Shown piece by piece: positions 25,645 through 35,494 of a stretch of DNA of 64,000 nucleotides (position 1 is its first letter; each line of letters begins with the position of its first letter). Origin of the DNA: Rhodococcus_G sp042754225. Its GTDB lineage: Bacteria > Actinomycetota > Actinomycetes > Mycobacteriales > Mycobacteriaceae. The position numbers and the translations under genes were made by a program. The stretch lies in assembly GCF_042754225.1 (NCBI RefSeq), contig NZ_JBHZAH010000004.1, positions 1-64,000 on the forward strand, written 5' to 3'. The notes beneath the pieces are model-generated. The model searched no databases. It was not told the DNA's origin and worked only from the letters and a program-made list of their open reading frames with translations.

Positions 25645-25806
25645 AACGGCGTCCTCGAGCAGGACGGTCAGCCCGGGGTGGTCGGTGGTCGCGCCGGACT
25701 TGCGGTCGACGTATATGCAGTCCGGGTCGATGCCGGAGGCGGTGAGGGCGTCGATCTTCCGGTCGAGGTCCTGTCCTATCGTTGAGACGCGCGCGTATCT
25801 CAGCTC
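25645..25806 (-). pseudogene. Serine resolvase N-terminal remnant
   Basis: About 54 codons read ELRYARVSTIGQDLDRKIDA followed by LTASGIDPDCIYVDRKSGAT, the start of a Tn3-type resolvase/invertase with the catalytic serine in ARVST. There is no initiator before it, and the frame diverges after LTVLLEDAV, so the catalytic core and DNA-binding domain are gone. It marks past transposon activity at the left edge of the defence island. Confidence 0.85.
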
Positions 25807-25978
25807 GATGCCGTCAGGCGGATCGAAAATTGTTTCCGTAGCAGGGTTTCGGCACCCCGCTTTGGAATGATCTTTTGAGACGGAATTGAGTTGGGATGAC
25901 CCACTTCGGCGCCAGGCTGTCAGGAGCCGTCTCACTAAAAGGAAATGGGACTCTCCGGATTTGCTGGGCGATCCCAAC

Positions 25979-27580
25979 TCAGTAGAGCTTGAGCCCCACG
26001 TGGTCAACGATGATCCTGCGATTCCCGGAGTCGAGGGCAAAATGGATCCGCCCCACCTGTGACGGTGCCGTGTGATCGCGAACCTTGACGTGCGGCGTTC
26101 TGTTGTGCGTCCTGCCGTCGTATTCAAAGTCCCGGAGCTTGGCGTTCTTCTCGATTCGATCGTCTTGAAGAGCGACCTTGAGATCGAACTCGTCCCGCAT
26201 CCATGTATCCAGATGCGGGTAGGTTCGGTCCTGATCGTCATAGAGGGTCGCCGCAACTCGGGTGAGCTTCGTTAGACACTCGGCCATCTCATCGGGAAAG
26301 GGATACTTGCTCTTCTTCCACGTAGTTGCAGCTCGATCGGTGAACAGGATGTGCCCGGACCCGGCGTCTTGCAGATGAAGGAAGAGGTTCTCTGCACTGA
26401 ATGCGTCACCAGTAATGAGGGGTGGGAGTGTTGCCCAGGGATCTTCTTCGGGTCTTGCGGCGTCAGGCGGAGTGATGCTTGCTTGAAGGGCTACCTTCAG
26501 CTGTTCGATTTCGGCTTCGAGAGTGGGCACCTTCTCCGCTTGTGCCTGGAATCGTGAAGCGCGATCCTCCTCGTCTGTTGCGAGTTGCTGCCACTCGTAG
26601 GCGCCTGATCGTACGGCGCTGAGTTCGTCTTGTAGGGCTTCAATCTGCGCACTGGTATTGCCCTCGGCCAGGGCATGCGCGGTCCGAGCTCGAGCGGAGC
26701 GATCCTGATCGGCGACCTCCGCCCGACGCGCCTCGCGAAAGGCGCGATCCAGACCGCGCGCGAGAACGGATGTCGGTGCGAGCAGCCGCATCAGGTGGGC
26801 TCGTAGTAGGTCCGAGTTTTCGGAATTCAACTGTTGCTCGTCGAATGAAACGGTGCGTGCTGAAGGGTCGCTCCAGATCAGCCGTGCGCCCGCAAAAGGT
26901 GGTGCGAATCCAGGTATCTCGGCATCGAGAGTCCTCAAAGCGCGATAGTCGATAGTCACGACACGTACAAGACCAACAAGTTTGGCCGCAGACTCGCGAG
27001 ATGCCTTGAGTGCGGGAAGTGTTCGCGTATGGACGAGCAGAATCGGCAATCGAGAGGGCGTGCGGATGGCCTCAGCTAGGGTGCTGACTTCGGCATCATC
27101 TCGGACCTGCAGGTAGCGGCCATCCTGAATCTGACCGTTGATGGCGAGAACGATCTGGTCGTTCTCGAGAAGCGAACGAATGACTCCAGGCTGCCAGAGA
27201 TCCGCTGGCGGCGCAGGTGAAAGCCATGTAGGAGAGCTCTCGCGTGCCATTGAGACACGAACGGTCGTTTCAGTGCCGATGTGTCCCAACGTCAGTCGGG
27301 TAACAAATGCTGAGCCCGATTCTTCACTACCATCCCGGATCTCGACCCTGATCGCTTTCGCATCTTTTGTGCCGGTGGCTTCCCAGATAGCAGTGCGGGG
27401 AGAACCGGACTTGTTGGGGCGCATCTCGAGACGCCCACGGGTGGCCAGGGTAACCCGATCAATGCGCTGACCCGAGGTGAAGGTGAGCCAGGACGCGATG
27501 CTGCCCAGTGTCGTCTCGTACAGATCGATTGAAGCGTTCCGCGGCCGAACGTCAAACTCCACAACATAGAGAACCTGCAC
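25979..27580 (-). CDS. Uncharacterised coiled-coil protein of defence island, 533 aa
   Basis: A 533-residue protein of no recognised family. The GTG at 27580 follows AAGGAGG by 4 bases, a near-perfect ribosome site that decides the start. Residues about 1-270 form a mixed alpha/beta region (VLYVVEFDVRPRNASIDLYE start, LPILLVHTRTLPALKASRES). Residues about 275-375 are a long charged coiled coil (RGLDRAFREARRAEVADQDR to KVPTLEAEIEQLKVALQ). The C-terminal about 130 residues end in a beta-rich domain (GRIHFALDSGNRRIIVDHVG). No membrane segment. The GC content is clearly lower than in core genes. Next to restriction genes and remnants, it may be an anti-phage or regulatory factor, but that is context only. 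Confidence 0.8.
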   Translation of the reverse strand: MQVLYVVEFDVRPRNASIDLYETTLGSIASWLTFTSGQRIDRVTLATRGRLEMRPNKSGSPRTAIWEATGTKDAKAIRVEIRDGSEESGSAFVTRLTLGHIGTETTVRVSMARESSPTWLSPAPPADLWQPGVIRSLLENDQIVLAINGQIQDGRYLQVRDDAEVSTLAEAIRTPSRLPILLVHTRTLPALKASRESAAKLVGLVRVVTIDYRALRTLDAEIPGFAPPFAGARLIWSDPSARTVSFDEQQLNSENSDLLRAHLMRLLAPTSVLARGLDRAFREARRAEVADQDRSARARTAHALAEGNTSAQIEALQDELSAVRSGAYEWQQLATDEEDRASRFQAQAEKVPTLEAEIEQLKVALQASITPPDAARPEEDPWATLPPLITGDAFSAENLFLHLQDAGSGHILFTDRAATTWKKSKYPFPDEMAECLTKLTRVAATLYDDQDRTYPHLDTWMRDEFDLKVALQDDRIEKNAKLRDFEYDGRTHNRTPHVKVRDHTAPSQVGRIHFALDSGNRRIIVDHVGLKLY

Positions 27581-27702
27581 TGTGCCTCCTTCTTCCGTGT
27601 TCGATGTGCGCACCCTACTGGCTCACCCCGTCATGGATAGTCTTTGTAGCTGGTGCCGACTCCGACTGTCGTAATTTGGTGCCAGGCCGGGAAGGTCGTA
27701 CA

Positions 27703-28295
27703 TCAGGCGCCGACTCCGTGCAGGGTGCGGTACACGGACGGCAGGAGTTCGCCGGGGAGCTTCTGGGCGAGGTTCTTGTTGTTGAGGATCTGCGCCAACT
27801 GGTTTGCCGAGGATTCCATCGCCCCGATCACGGCGTCGACGAACGCGATATCGAGGTCGGGGCTGGCGGAGACTTGCGCCATCGAGTTGTGACGGGCCTG
27901 CTGCTGCAGCGTTTCCGATTCCTCGAGCCGGTCCCAGATGTGCGTCACGACATTCGGGTCGTACGAATCCGGGTGATCGCCGGAGAATAGGTCGTTGATC
28001 TTCGCGATCACCACTTCGAGGGCGACCATCTCCGGATCCCTCACGGATCCGGCGTATGCATTCTTCGCTGGCTCCAACCGCACGCCGGCGGTGGCTGGCT
28101 GTGCTGCTGCGCCTGCTCGTGGTGACCGAGGTAGTCGATCGTCACCGGGGACGTCGATCGGGGTCTGCTTTTCGTCGCCGGTGAGCTGGGGGGCGGAGTT
28201 TGAGGTAAATCGCGAGCTTCTACAGCCACGGGTTCTCGTAGTCGAACAACTGCGACAGGAACTCGTACTGGCGGACGTACATGCCCCACGTCCCT
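27703..28295 (-). pseudogene. hsdR: hsdR C-terminal remnant
   Basis: Codons at about 27703-28090 read AYAGSVRDPEMVALEVVIAK, INDLFSGDHPDSYDPNVVTH, RLEESETLQQQARHNSMAQV and AFVDAVIGAMESSANQLAQI, the conserved C-terminal tail of type I restriction subunit R. Upstream, at about 28220-28290 and in another frame, comes GMYVRQYEFLSQLFDYENPW then a stop, also HsdR-like. The motor and nuclease domains are gone. It is therefore a decayed gene in the same orientation as the hsdM remnant at 33.9-34.1 kb. Confidence 0.85.
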
Positions 28296-28725
28296 GTCGG
28301 AACATCCCCAGCTCGTCGATCGCTGCAGTGTCCGAGCTATCGCCGGCGGACATGCTACGGACGGTGTACCGCTACGCGGCGGGCGCGATCCACATCTCGA
28401 GGACGCCGTTGCCCTTGCGCGCGAGGGACGCGTCGACGAGGCTGCGACCTCGGGGCGACCGCGAGTTTGCGTTCAGTGTCGTGGACGATGTTCGAGTCTG
28501 TGATGTCGGCGAGGGTCATCGGAACCGAGGAAGACGGGGCTTTTGCCGTCCACCCGGGTCGGTTGGGAGAGCTTCATCTGCGCATGCAGCCACCTGGTGA
28601 CCTGGACACGATCGTTGCTGGGCGGCGGTGCGTGGGAGTCCAAGCCCGGGACTCTCGGTGACACTATGGAAGGTGTGGCGTGGAGTCGCTTTCGCCAGGT
28701 CAGCGGGGCCTAATCAGCAGTAGGC
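28296..28725. other. Degenerate sequence, no intact gene
   Basis: About 430 bp without a credible gene. Minus-strand fragments such as TLADITDSNIVHDTERK and VDGKSPVFLGSDD occur in different frames and may be further debris of the type I locus. I see no RNA gene or repeat here. Confidence 0.5.
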
Positions 28726-28758
28726 GAGGTGTACCGGATCCAGTATCCGGTACACCTC
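28726..28758 (-). terminator. Strong terminator of the mod-res operon
   Basis: Perfect 14-bp arms GAGGTGTACCGGAT and ATCCGGTACACCTC enclose CCAGT, 14 bases after the res stop on the minus strand. There is no clear U tract, as is common in actinobacteria. Confidence 0.8.
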
Positions 28759-28772
28759 GTTGCCCGGCCGTG

Positions 28773-31328
28773 CTAGGGATAGGCCATGCCATCGGCGAGG
28801 AAGATCGCCTCGATCAGGTTCTGGTTCGTGGCTTCCGCGATCTTGTCGTCGATGCCAGGTGCGGTCAGGTCCAGTGCTCGCAACTTGCCGTCGACCTTTG
28901 CGACCGCGAGGCAGCGGCGGACCCGATCGGTGTGGTCCTGGGCGTAGCGCGCAAGGGCAGACCACTTCGCCGAGGTGTCCGCGAGGTCGAACCGGTGTGG
29001 ATCGACGATGTCCATGACGAACGCGCCGTCGCCATCGTCGTGCCAGAACAGGAAGTCCGGGTGCATCAGTTGGTGCTTGTCGCCGAACTCGTAGGACACC
29101 GCCAGCGCATGCCGGCCTGACGAGGGATTTCGGTACCAGCCCACCAGAGTCTCTGACGCGAGCTCGACGTCGAGAACCTCCGCCTCCCACGACGAGCGGG
29201 ACGTGTCGACCGGGAACTCGCCCGGGTGAGGCTTTCCTGGGGGAATGACGTACAGGTGAGAGGGGTACGTGGTGATCGGCTCGGTGGCCTTGTCGCGCAC
29301 CCTCTCTGTCGCGGCCGGGTAGGCGTCACGGACCTCGACCGTCGTGGGAAGCATGGGCGTTGAGCCTTGATGCCATAAGGGTTCGATCTGGTCCCGGACG
29401 TGACGCGGACGCGCTGACACCTTCGCGCGATGTTGCTCGCGCCAAGTACCGATCAGCACCTCGGCCTGTTCCTCAATTGTCGCCTTGAATCCGAGGTCGG
29501 CCATCGCTGCCAGGCGCACGGCAGCGTCGACCTCGTCCTCGCCCGCGTCGCACAGGTCGTTGAAGTACCAGTTCGCCGAACCGTCCGGGAGCAGGCGTTT
29601 GGCCTTCTGAAAGTAGCCCTCCAAGTCTCGCTCATTCGTGGCGGTGCTGGACTTGCCGACGCTCTGCATGATCGTTTCGCCGTAGGCGATCATCGTGGTG
29701 CTGATCGTTAGCGACACGATGTCGTCGACCTTCGCGTCGATCTCGCTGCTGTGCTGGCCATCAGCGGCGCGTATCTGGTCGACGATCCATTGCTTGGCCT
29801 TCGCCGACCCCTTCGTGATCACGTTGTGCTCGGTGAGCGTAGCCGCCAAGCGCATCAGCTGGGCAGTGCGGGAGCTGAACGACGCTCTCTGTCGCGTGTA
29901 CGACGGCAGCGTGTCGAGCTGGTCGAACAGTTCGGCCGGCACCGTCGCGGACTTCTCGCACACGACAGGCGCTACGACGATGTCAACCTCGACGGTTTCG
30001 TCCTCGGTCAGCGCGCTCACGACCCGCGCGACGTGCTCGGTTCGGAAGCCTGGTAGATACGCGGCCACCTCGTTGAGGCGGTCGTGGCCGCCGTCGATGC
30101 GCTTGGTAAGTGGGGTGCGGACGAGCCGGCCGATCAGCTGGGCGATCTCGGTGTAGCTGTCCTTGTTCTGGAACGAGATCATCACCTCGGCCCGCGGGCA
30201 GTCCCAGCCGGTAGTCAGCGCAGACTTGAACAAGACGACCCGCGCCTGATCGTCGCCGGAGATCGCCTCCGGCGGCAGGTAGCGAATAGTCCTGTCCCCC
30301 ACCTTCTTTGGGCCGTGTGGGTCGCCGAAGGCATGAGCGACGGCGTAGTCGGACAGTGCCGGCCACGTCGACTCCATCACCGACAGGATCTCCGCCAGTC
30401 GTGCCTCCTCCTTCGCAGGCGACAGGCCCTGCTCAACCTGCACCACCAGCAGCGGCTCGACGAGCCGGTCACCGGTGGTCTCGTGGTGGACGCGCCATGC
30501 CTCGTCCGAGGACTTCAGCTCCTCGACCGCTAGCGCCAGCATCGTGTTGTCGGCCGATTGCGACTCTCCGAGGCTGCGCAGCAGGATGCGGTCCTTGAGC
30601 AGGCCGGACTCGCGGACGTCGCCGGCCTTGACGTCGTGCAGGCGCATCGTGCGATCGGCGGCGTGCATGGCGGCGTGAAACCGATCAGGCGTTGCCGAAA
30701 TACCGAGGACCACGGGCGCTGGAGGCTGCGTGGTGCCGATGTTGGTCGTCCCGCCACCGACGATCGTCCCGGCGATCGACTTGCGGTCGTTGCCCTTCGT
30801 CGCCGAACCGCGGTGCGCCTCGTCCCAGATCACCAGGAAGTCCTCGCCGCGTTCGCGCGCGGTGTTGGCGATCATGTCCCACGCGCCGTGCGTCCGCTTG
30901 TCATTGCGGGTTCCGTCGGCTCGGACGGCGTGCAGTGTCGAATTCTTTTGCATGGCTTGGATATGGACGAAGTAGATGACACCGGGTTCGAGCGTGCGGT
31001 AGTCGACCTCGCCCAGGTAGCGGATGCAGTTAATGTCGATCGCACCGCCGGATGCCTGGTGGATTTTCGTGATCGTCTGCGCATTCAGTGCCCGGTCGTC
31101 GGTGATCCACAGAACGGTCATGTTCGAGTTCGGCGAGCGGGTCGGTGTGCCCTTGTAGATGCCTTCGAGCACCGCCGTGGCGATGACGGTCTTGCCGGCG
31201 CCGGTTGGGGCGGTGAGACCGACAGCGGTGCGCTCGCTGTCTTCAAGGTAGGCCGCGCGCGCCTTGGCGAGGCTGGTCAGGACAGCTTCGACGGCGTCGG
31301 TCTGATACTTCTCCAGCGTGAACTTCAC
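28773..31328 (-). CDS. Type III restriction subunit Res (helicase-endonuclease)
   Basis: An 851-residue SF2 helicase of the type III restriction family. Walker A is TAPTGAGKT (39-47), the DEAH box WDEAHRG is at 168-174, motif III is VLGISATPDRF, and motif VI lies in AQLIGRLVRTPLTKR. The C-terminal region has HPDFLFWHDDGDGAFVMDIV, which occupies the place of the PD-(D/E)xK nuclease but lacks an obvious ExK lysine. In this subfamily VDIVDPH-type ends are, to my recollection, usual. The start overlaps the mod stop by 4 bases (ATGA). It needs Mod for recognition. It cleaves unmodified DNA if the family activity holds. Confidence 0.9.
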   Translation of the reverse strand: MKFTLEKYQTDAVEAVLTSLAKARAAYLEDSERTAVGLTAPTGAGKTVIATAVLEGIYKGTPTRSPNSNMTVLWITDDRALNAQTITKIHQASGGAIDINCIRYLGEVDYRTLEPGVIYFVHIQAMQKNSTLHAVRADGTRNDKRTHGAWDMIANTARERGEDFLVIWDEAHRGSATKGNDRKSIAGTIVGGGTTNIGTTQPPAPVVLGISATPDRFHAAMHAADRTMRLHDVKAGDVRESGLLKDRILLRSLGESQSADNTMLALAVEELKSSDEAWRVHHETTGDRLVEPLLVVQVEQGLSPAKEEARLAEILSVMESTWPALSDYAVAHAFGDPHGPKKVGDRTIRYLPPEAISGDDQARVVLFKSALTTGWDCPRAEVMISFQNKDSYTEIAQLIGRLVRTPLTKRIDGGHDRLNEVAAYLPGFRTEHVARVVSALTEDETVEVDIVVAPVVCEKSATVPAELFDQLDTLPSYTRQRASFSSRTAQLMRLAATLTEHNVITKGSAKAKQWIVDQIRAADGQHSSEIDAKVDDIVSLTISTTMIAYGETIMQSVGKSSTATNERDLEGYFQKAKRLLPDGSANWYFNDLCDAGEDEVDAAVRLAAMADLGFKATIEEQAEVLIGTWREQHRAKVSARPRHVRDQIEPLWHQGSTPMLPTTVEVRDAYPAATERVRDKATEPITTYPSHLYVIPPGKPHPGEFPVDTSRSSWEAEVLDVELASETLVGWYRNPSSGRHALAVSYEFGDKHQLMHPDFLFWHDDGDGAFVMDIVDPHRFDLADTSAKWSALARYAQDHTDRVRRCLAVAKVDGKLRALDLTAPGIDDKIAEATNQNLIEAIFLADGMAYP

Positions 31329-33412
31329 CGGGCACCGCCCGCGATGTTGATGGTGTAGTTCGACAGGTAGTCCTCGTACAGCTGCACTGTCTCGATCCCG
31401 ACAGGGATGCGCTCGACAGCCTCCTGGTACTCGGCCTCGGAGTCGGTGATGATGAATGCCACCGCAGGCGGGGTAGCGCTGGTCGCGGCCTTAGTCACGG
31501 CGCTGGTGAACGCGGACAGCGCGTCGATGTCGAACAGGACACCGTAGGCGTCGGTGAGCGCCCAGCCCTCGTCCGGCGCCCTGTTGATGCGCGGCCCTCG
31601 CGCACCGCTTTCGAGCCACATCAGAGGAGCGACCGACTCGAACTCGTGCCCGCGGCGAACCATGCCCGGGTCGAGGTAGGTCAGGTCGAACATCTCCACG
31701 TTCGCCGCCAGCGCTTCGGAGTGCACAGTGCCATCAGGGCATTTCCCAGTGACAACAGTCGAGACCCTGGGACGGGTGACCGCCTCGAACACACCGCACT
31801 CTTCCCACTCTGTGTCGCCGGGGTGCGAGCCGTGTCGACGCAGCTTCTGCTGCTGCTCAATACCTACTTCATTGTTCGTTACTACAATGGATTGGCGATG
31901 GCCACCGTCTTTGGCGTTCATCCGCATGATCGCATGAGCGGTCGTTCCAGAACCGCCAAAAAAGTCGAGCACGATTGCATCTGGTGCATTGTTGGCCCAC
32001 CGAATCAGCTGCTCGATGAGTCGTAACGGCTTTTTTCCATTGGCGAATGCGACACCGCCTTCGGTCGACACATGACCCATGTCCGAATGAAACCCGCGCC
32101 AGAGATCTCCTCTGATGACGGTGCGTCCAAACCGGGGAATGTAGTCGTCAGACTGTCGGTAGTTTCGGTCGAGTGTGTAGATCTGCCAGACTTTACCCTT
32201 GCCGGATTTAGTGAGCCGATACGACCGGTCGTCAGTGTGGTGCACCACCCATCGGCCAGCCGGCACATCAACCACATTGGCAGAAACCGGCGGGGTATCA
32301 GTGCGGCCTATGCGATGCAAGTTGTTCAGGATGAACCCGCGTGCAGCCTCGGAAGCCGGGAGTAGGACGTCCATTGCCGACGCGCCCAGGAACTTTCCTC
32401 GTTTTTTGCCAGTTTCGTGGATCAGTTCGAATCGCTCAATGTCTGCGCGCACGTCAGGATCACGGTCGAGACGATCATAGACTGAGTCCGTAGTGCCATC
32501 GTCGTTGAGCCACAATGGGTAATTCGCGTCCCACCTGTCGATTCCGTCGTACAGTGGTGTGTGTTGTACCTCCACATCGAATGCGTCTGACTTTCGATAT
32601 ATGAGCACATACTCAATATTCTTGACGATTGTTCCTTGCTGAGCGTTCGTGGTTTTTGGGCCAGAGGTCGTGGACATCTCCACGGCAAGCTGAGCAACCC
32701 GGTTGTCCACCTCAAATACCTCATCCAAGAGCATCCGAAGCCTATGTTGTTCATCGTCACCGATCGAGACCATGATTGCCCCCGACGGTTTAAGCAGATG
32801 CCACGCAATCTTGATACGACGTTCCATGAACGATAACCACTTCGATGACTTCGCCCGGTCGCTGCCATCGACGAATCTGTCGTTGTAGAGCCACGATCGC
32901 TTGCCGCCGGAGTTGTAGGGCGGGTCGATGTAGATCAGATCAACCTTCTCGCGGTGCGTTGACCGTAAGGCTTGCAGTGCATGGAAGTTCTCGCCGTTGA
33001 TCACGATGTGCCACGGCGCTTTAGCAGGACCGTTCTCGATCCGCTCCGCCGACCGCAGACCGGGGTAGATTGGCTCACCGAACTCACGGACCACGATCAA
33101 CTCGGAGACGTGCCGCTCACCGCCGTCGCCGCTGAGGACAGCGACCTCGCGAGTGCGGTCGGTGAACCGGTCGACGATCCATGCTTCGGAAGACGACTCG
33201 TCGCGTAGCGCGACGCGGATACCCTTGCGGATCGGATGGTCAGGAAGGCGGACCGACTCAGGGAGGTGCCGGTCGAACACCAACCCGAAGCGACGAGACC
33301 CACGCAGGAGATCTACCTCACGCGCGAGCCGCTCACGCAGACGGGGGTCGTCGATGCGGGAAATCAACTGGTCTAGGACGTTTGATTCGTCGCCCATTTC
33401 GCCCCTTGCCAT
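31325..33412 (-). CDS. Type III modification methyltransferase Mod
   Basis: A 695-residue beta-class adenine-N6 methyltransferase. Motif IV DPPYNS (163-168) precedes the SAM-binding motif I VLDFFGGSGTTAHAI (about 481-495), the beta-class order. The central about 300 residues hold the target recognition domain. The start used is ATG at 33412, with another ATG six codons on. AT-rich codons in 31.6-33.0 kb (for example runs of ATT, AAT and GAT) contrast with the neighbouring core, indicating recent acquisition. It is first in a two-gene operon with res and protects host DNA. The recognition sequence cannot be predicted. Confidence 0.92.
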   Translation of the reverse strand: MARGEMGDESNVLDQLISRIDDPRLRERLAREVDLLRGSRRFGLVFDRHLPESVRLPDHPIRKGIRVALRDESSSEAWIVDRFTDRTREVAVLSGDGGERHVSELIVVREFGEPIYPGLRSAERIENGPAKAPWHIVINGENFHALQALRSTHREKVDLIYIDPPYNSGGKRSWLYNDRFVDGSDRAKSSKWLSFMERRIKIAWHLLKPSGAIMVSIGDDEQHRLRMLLDEVFEVDNRVAQLAVEMSTTSGPKTTNAQQGTIVKNIEYVLIYRKSDAFDVEVQHTPLYDGIDRWDANYPLWLNDDGTTDSVYDRLDRDPDVRADIERFELIHETGKKRGKFLGASAMDVLLPASEAARGFILNNLHRIGRTDTPPVSANVVDVPAGRWVVHHTDDRSYRLTKSGKGKVWQIYTLDRNYRQSDDYIPRFGRTVIRGDLWRGFHSDMGHVSTEGGVAFANGKKPLRLIEQLIRWANNAPDAIVLDFFGGSGTTAHAIMRMNAKDGGHRQSIVVTNNEVGIEQQQKLRRHGSHPGDTEWEECGVFEAVTRPRVSTVVTGKCPDGTVHSEALAANVEMFDLTYLDPGMVRRGHEFESVAPLMWLESGARGPRINRAPDEGWALTDAYGVLFDIDALSAFTSAVTKAATSATPPAVAFIITDSEAEYQEAVERIPVGIETVQLYEDYLSNYTINIAGGAR

Positions 33413-33889
33413 GTCTTACCGATTCAACTGCTACCCCAGGAGCTTATGGGGTAGCAGTCGGGCTGGTTTCCGTTGGGCTCGGAGCAGCTTGCGGAACCGC
33501 GGCCACTCAGCTTGATGACCCGTCGAGCTGGCGAAGGATCTGATCCAGCTGCGCCCCCGATAAGGGTGGGTACCGGCGGTGCCGGTGATGTGATCAGCCG
33601 CTCGGCTTCGAGGCTTTTCCTCGCGCGATCGGCGCTCTTCGGAACACGAGTGGCAGGTGAACAATGGACGTCGGACCCCGCCGATCCCGGTAATCAGCTG
33701 GGCGGCAAGATGATTTGCACCGACCGGGCGTGCTCGCAACGATGGAGCCACAACGGCGGCCACGCCTCGAGCGGTTCGGGGCTCGGGTCGCCCGGCGAGT
33801 CCGTTTCCCCCGCGCCCGGAACAGGCCCACCGCATTCGGGTTCGGTTCGGTCGTGAACCGAGCCTGGTAGCAGGCCGGAGAATGCGGCG
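33413..33889. other. Gene-free stretch upstream of mod
   Basis: About 480 bp with no credible coding region. It presumably holds the mod promoter near 33413-33500 and further decayed type I sequence in the direction of the hsdM remnant. No tRNA, repeat or insertion sequence end is recognised. Confidence 0.5.
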
Positions 33890-34123
33890 GAGAACGCCGT
33901 GTGTAGAACGCTCGCCAAGTGGCCTTCTTGACCTCGATCTTGAGACGGTTGGGGTTGTCGTACTTCGCCGCGAGCGCGCACCGACTCCCGTTCAGGCATC
34001 GAGGATGCAGTCGAGGCGGCGTAGGACCCTGAGCGGGAGGATCACGTTGCAGTACTGGTTGGCGCGGTAGGGACCCCGAAGTTGGTCGGTGATTGACCAG
34101 ATGAAACTACCGAGGGTGCTCAC
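33890..34123 (-). pseudogene. hsdM: hsdM N-terminal remnant
   Basis: A GTG at 34123, preceded by AAGGAG, opens 43 codons reading STLGSFIWSITDQLRGPYRA and NVILPLRVLRRLDCILDA, the classical N-terminus of type I methyltransferase HsdM, then a stop. After a frame change the text KYDNPNRLKIEVKKATWRAF (about 33905-33970) continues the family pattern and then degrades. The translation start signals survive, so a 43-residue peptide could still be made, but the methyltransferase is dead. Confidence 0.85.
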
Positions 34124-34417
34124 AAGGCTCCTTACGAGGCTCACCCGACGACGAAGGCTGGAGGCCCGGCGCGAGCCCGGGCGCGCTGTCCTAACAGGCT
34201 GCACACAGTTTGCAGCAGCCGGTGCGTCACCCAAACATCATCGCGCATCACGACACCCCGGCGGGCCACGAAGTCAGCAGCAATGATTGCGCTGGTTCGA
34301 AATCGCTCGCGTCGTCAATGAACCGAGTTCCCTCATCGCGTACCGCGCAGCGCGACTGATCACTGCACGGCGGATTCGACGCCACGGCCTCCGTCCGAGT
34401 CGTCACGGGATCAGCCG

Positions 34418-35494
34418 ATGGATACGGTGGCAACTGTGACGGCATCAGCGTGGGTAGTGCGTTCGGGCAGGCTGGGAGAAAGGGACCAGGCTGCCATCGC
34501 CGAGGGGTGTTCGGGTGGCGGCTGGGAGGAGATCCCGGACCTCACGGCCTGCACTTCGCGCGCCGACATCGCTGGAGTTGTCGAGCCGATCCTCATGGGT
34601 GAAAGCAAGGGTCGAGTGCAGAACGTTGTAGCGCAACTGTGGGCAATCCGCGGACGCATCACCCCCGGTGACCTGCTCGTCATGCCGATGAAGACGACCA
34701 AGCAGATCGCGCTGGGCCGGGTCACCGAGGGCTACCGGTATCGACCCGACGGGCCGCCTGCGATGCGCCACACGGTGTCGGTGGACTGGCGGCGCACCGA
34801 TCTGCCCCGCTCGGCGGTCAAGCAGGATCTGCTCTACACGCTGGGCAGCGTGCTCACCGTGTTCGCGCCGAGCAAGAACAACGCGGTCTCGCGCCTCGAG
34901 CACCTGCTGCAGTACGGCACGGATCCCGGTGCGGTGGAAGCACTGCCGATCCCGCCCGGAACCGGTACCGCCGGCTCAGAGTCCGACAGCTCAGTCGATT
35001 CGCCCGAGCTGAGCACCGATTTCGAACAGGCCGCCACGGATCAGATCCTCACCCGCATCGGAGAGGACTTCACCGGTCACGAGTTGGCGCGGTTGGTGAC
35101 CGCCGTCCTCGAAGCCGAGGGTTTTCGGTGCGACATGTCCCCGCCCGGACCGGACGGCGGCATCGACATCACCGCGGGCTGCGGCCCTTTGGGATTGGAC
35201 TCACCAACTGTGTTGGTGCAGGTCAAGTCCGGTGGTCAGGTCGGCGCGCCAGTGGTGTCACAGCTTCAGGGTGTGATGGCGACGCAGAAGGCGGATCAGG
35301 GTCTGCTTGTGGCTTGGGACGGGCTGACTCGACCGGGCCGGGATCAGATGCGCCACGATCGGCTCAGGATCCGGGTGTGGGCGGCAGCGGACGTGGTCGA
35401 TGCCGTGCTTCGCAACTACCCCCGCCTACCGGCCGACCTCCAGGCCCGCCTACCTCTGAAACAGGTATGGATGGTCAGCAACCCCGAGGGCTGA
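34418..35494 (+). CDS. Mrr-type restriction endonuclease
   Basis: A 358-residue protein with a C-terminal Mrr catalytic domain of the PD-(D/E)xK class. GPDGGIDI supplies Asp250 and VLVQVKSGGQ supplies Gln268 and Lys270, the D-QxK pattern of Mrr enzymes, which cleave modified DNA. The helical segment FTGHELARLVTAVLEAEGF just before it is typical. Residues 1-170 are a separate domain (VMPMKTTKQIALGRVTEGY), like the PUA/EVE-like or restriction-associated recognition domains. The start ATG at 34418 has no strong ribosome site; GTG at 34436 is an alternative. It is on the opposite strand to mod-res and is an independent defence gene. Confidence 0.82.
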   Translation: MDTVATVTASAWVVRSGRLGERDQAAIAEGCSGGGWEEIPDLTACTSRADIAGVVEPILMGESKGRVQNVVAQLWAIRGRITPGDLLVMPMKTTKQIALGRVTEGYRYRPDGPPAMRHTVSVDWRRTDLPRSAVKQDLLYTLGSVLTVFAPSKNNAVSRLEHLLQYGTDPGAVEALPIPPGTGTAGSESDSSVDSPELSTDFEQAATDQILTRIGEDFTGHELARLVTAVLEAEGFRCDMSPPGPDGGIDITAGCGPLGLDSPTVLVQVKSGGQVGAPVVSQLQGVMATQKADQGLLVAWDGLTRPGRDQMRHDRLRIRVWAAADVVDAVLRNYPRLPADLQARLPLKQVWMVSNPEG

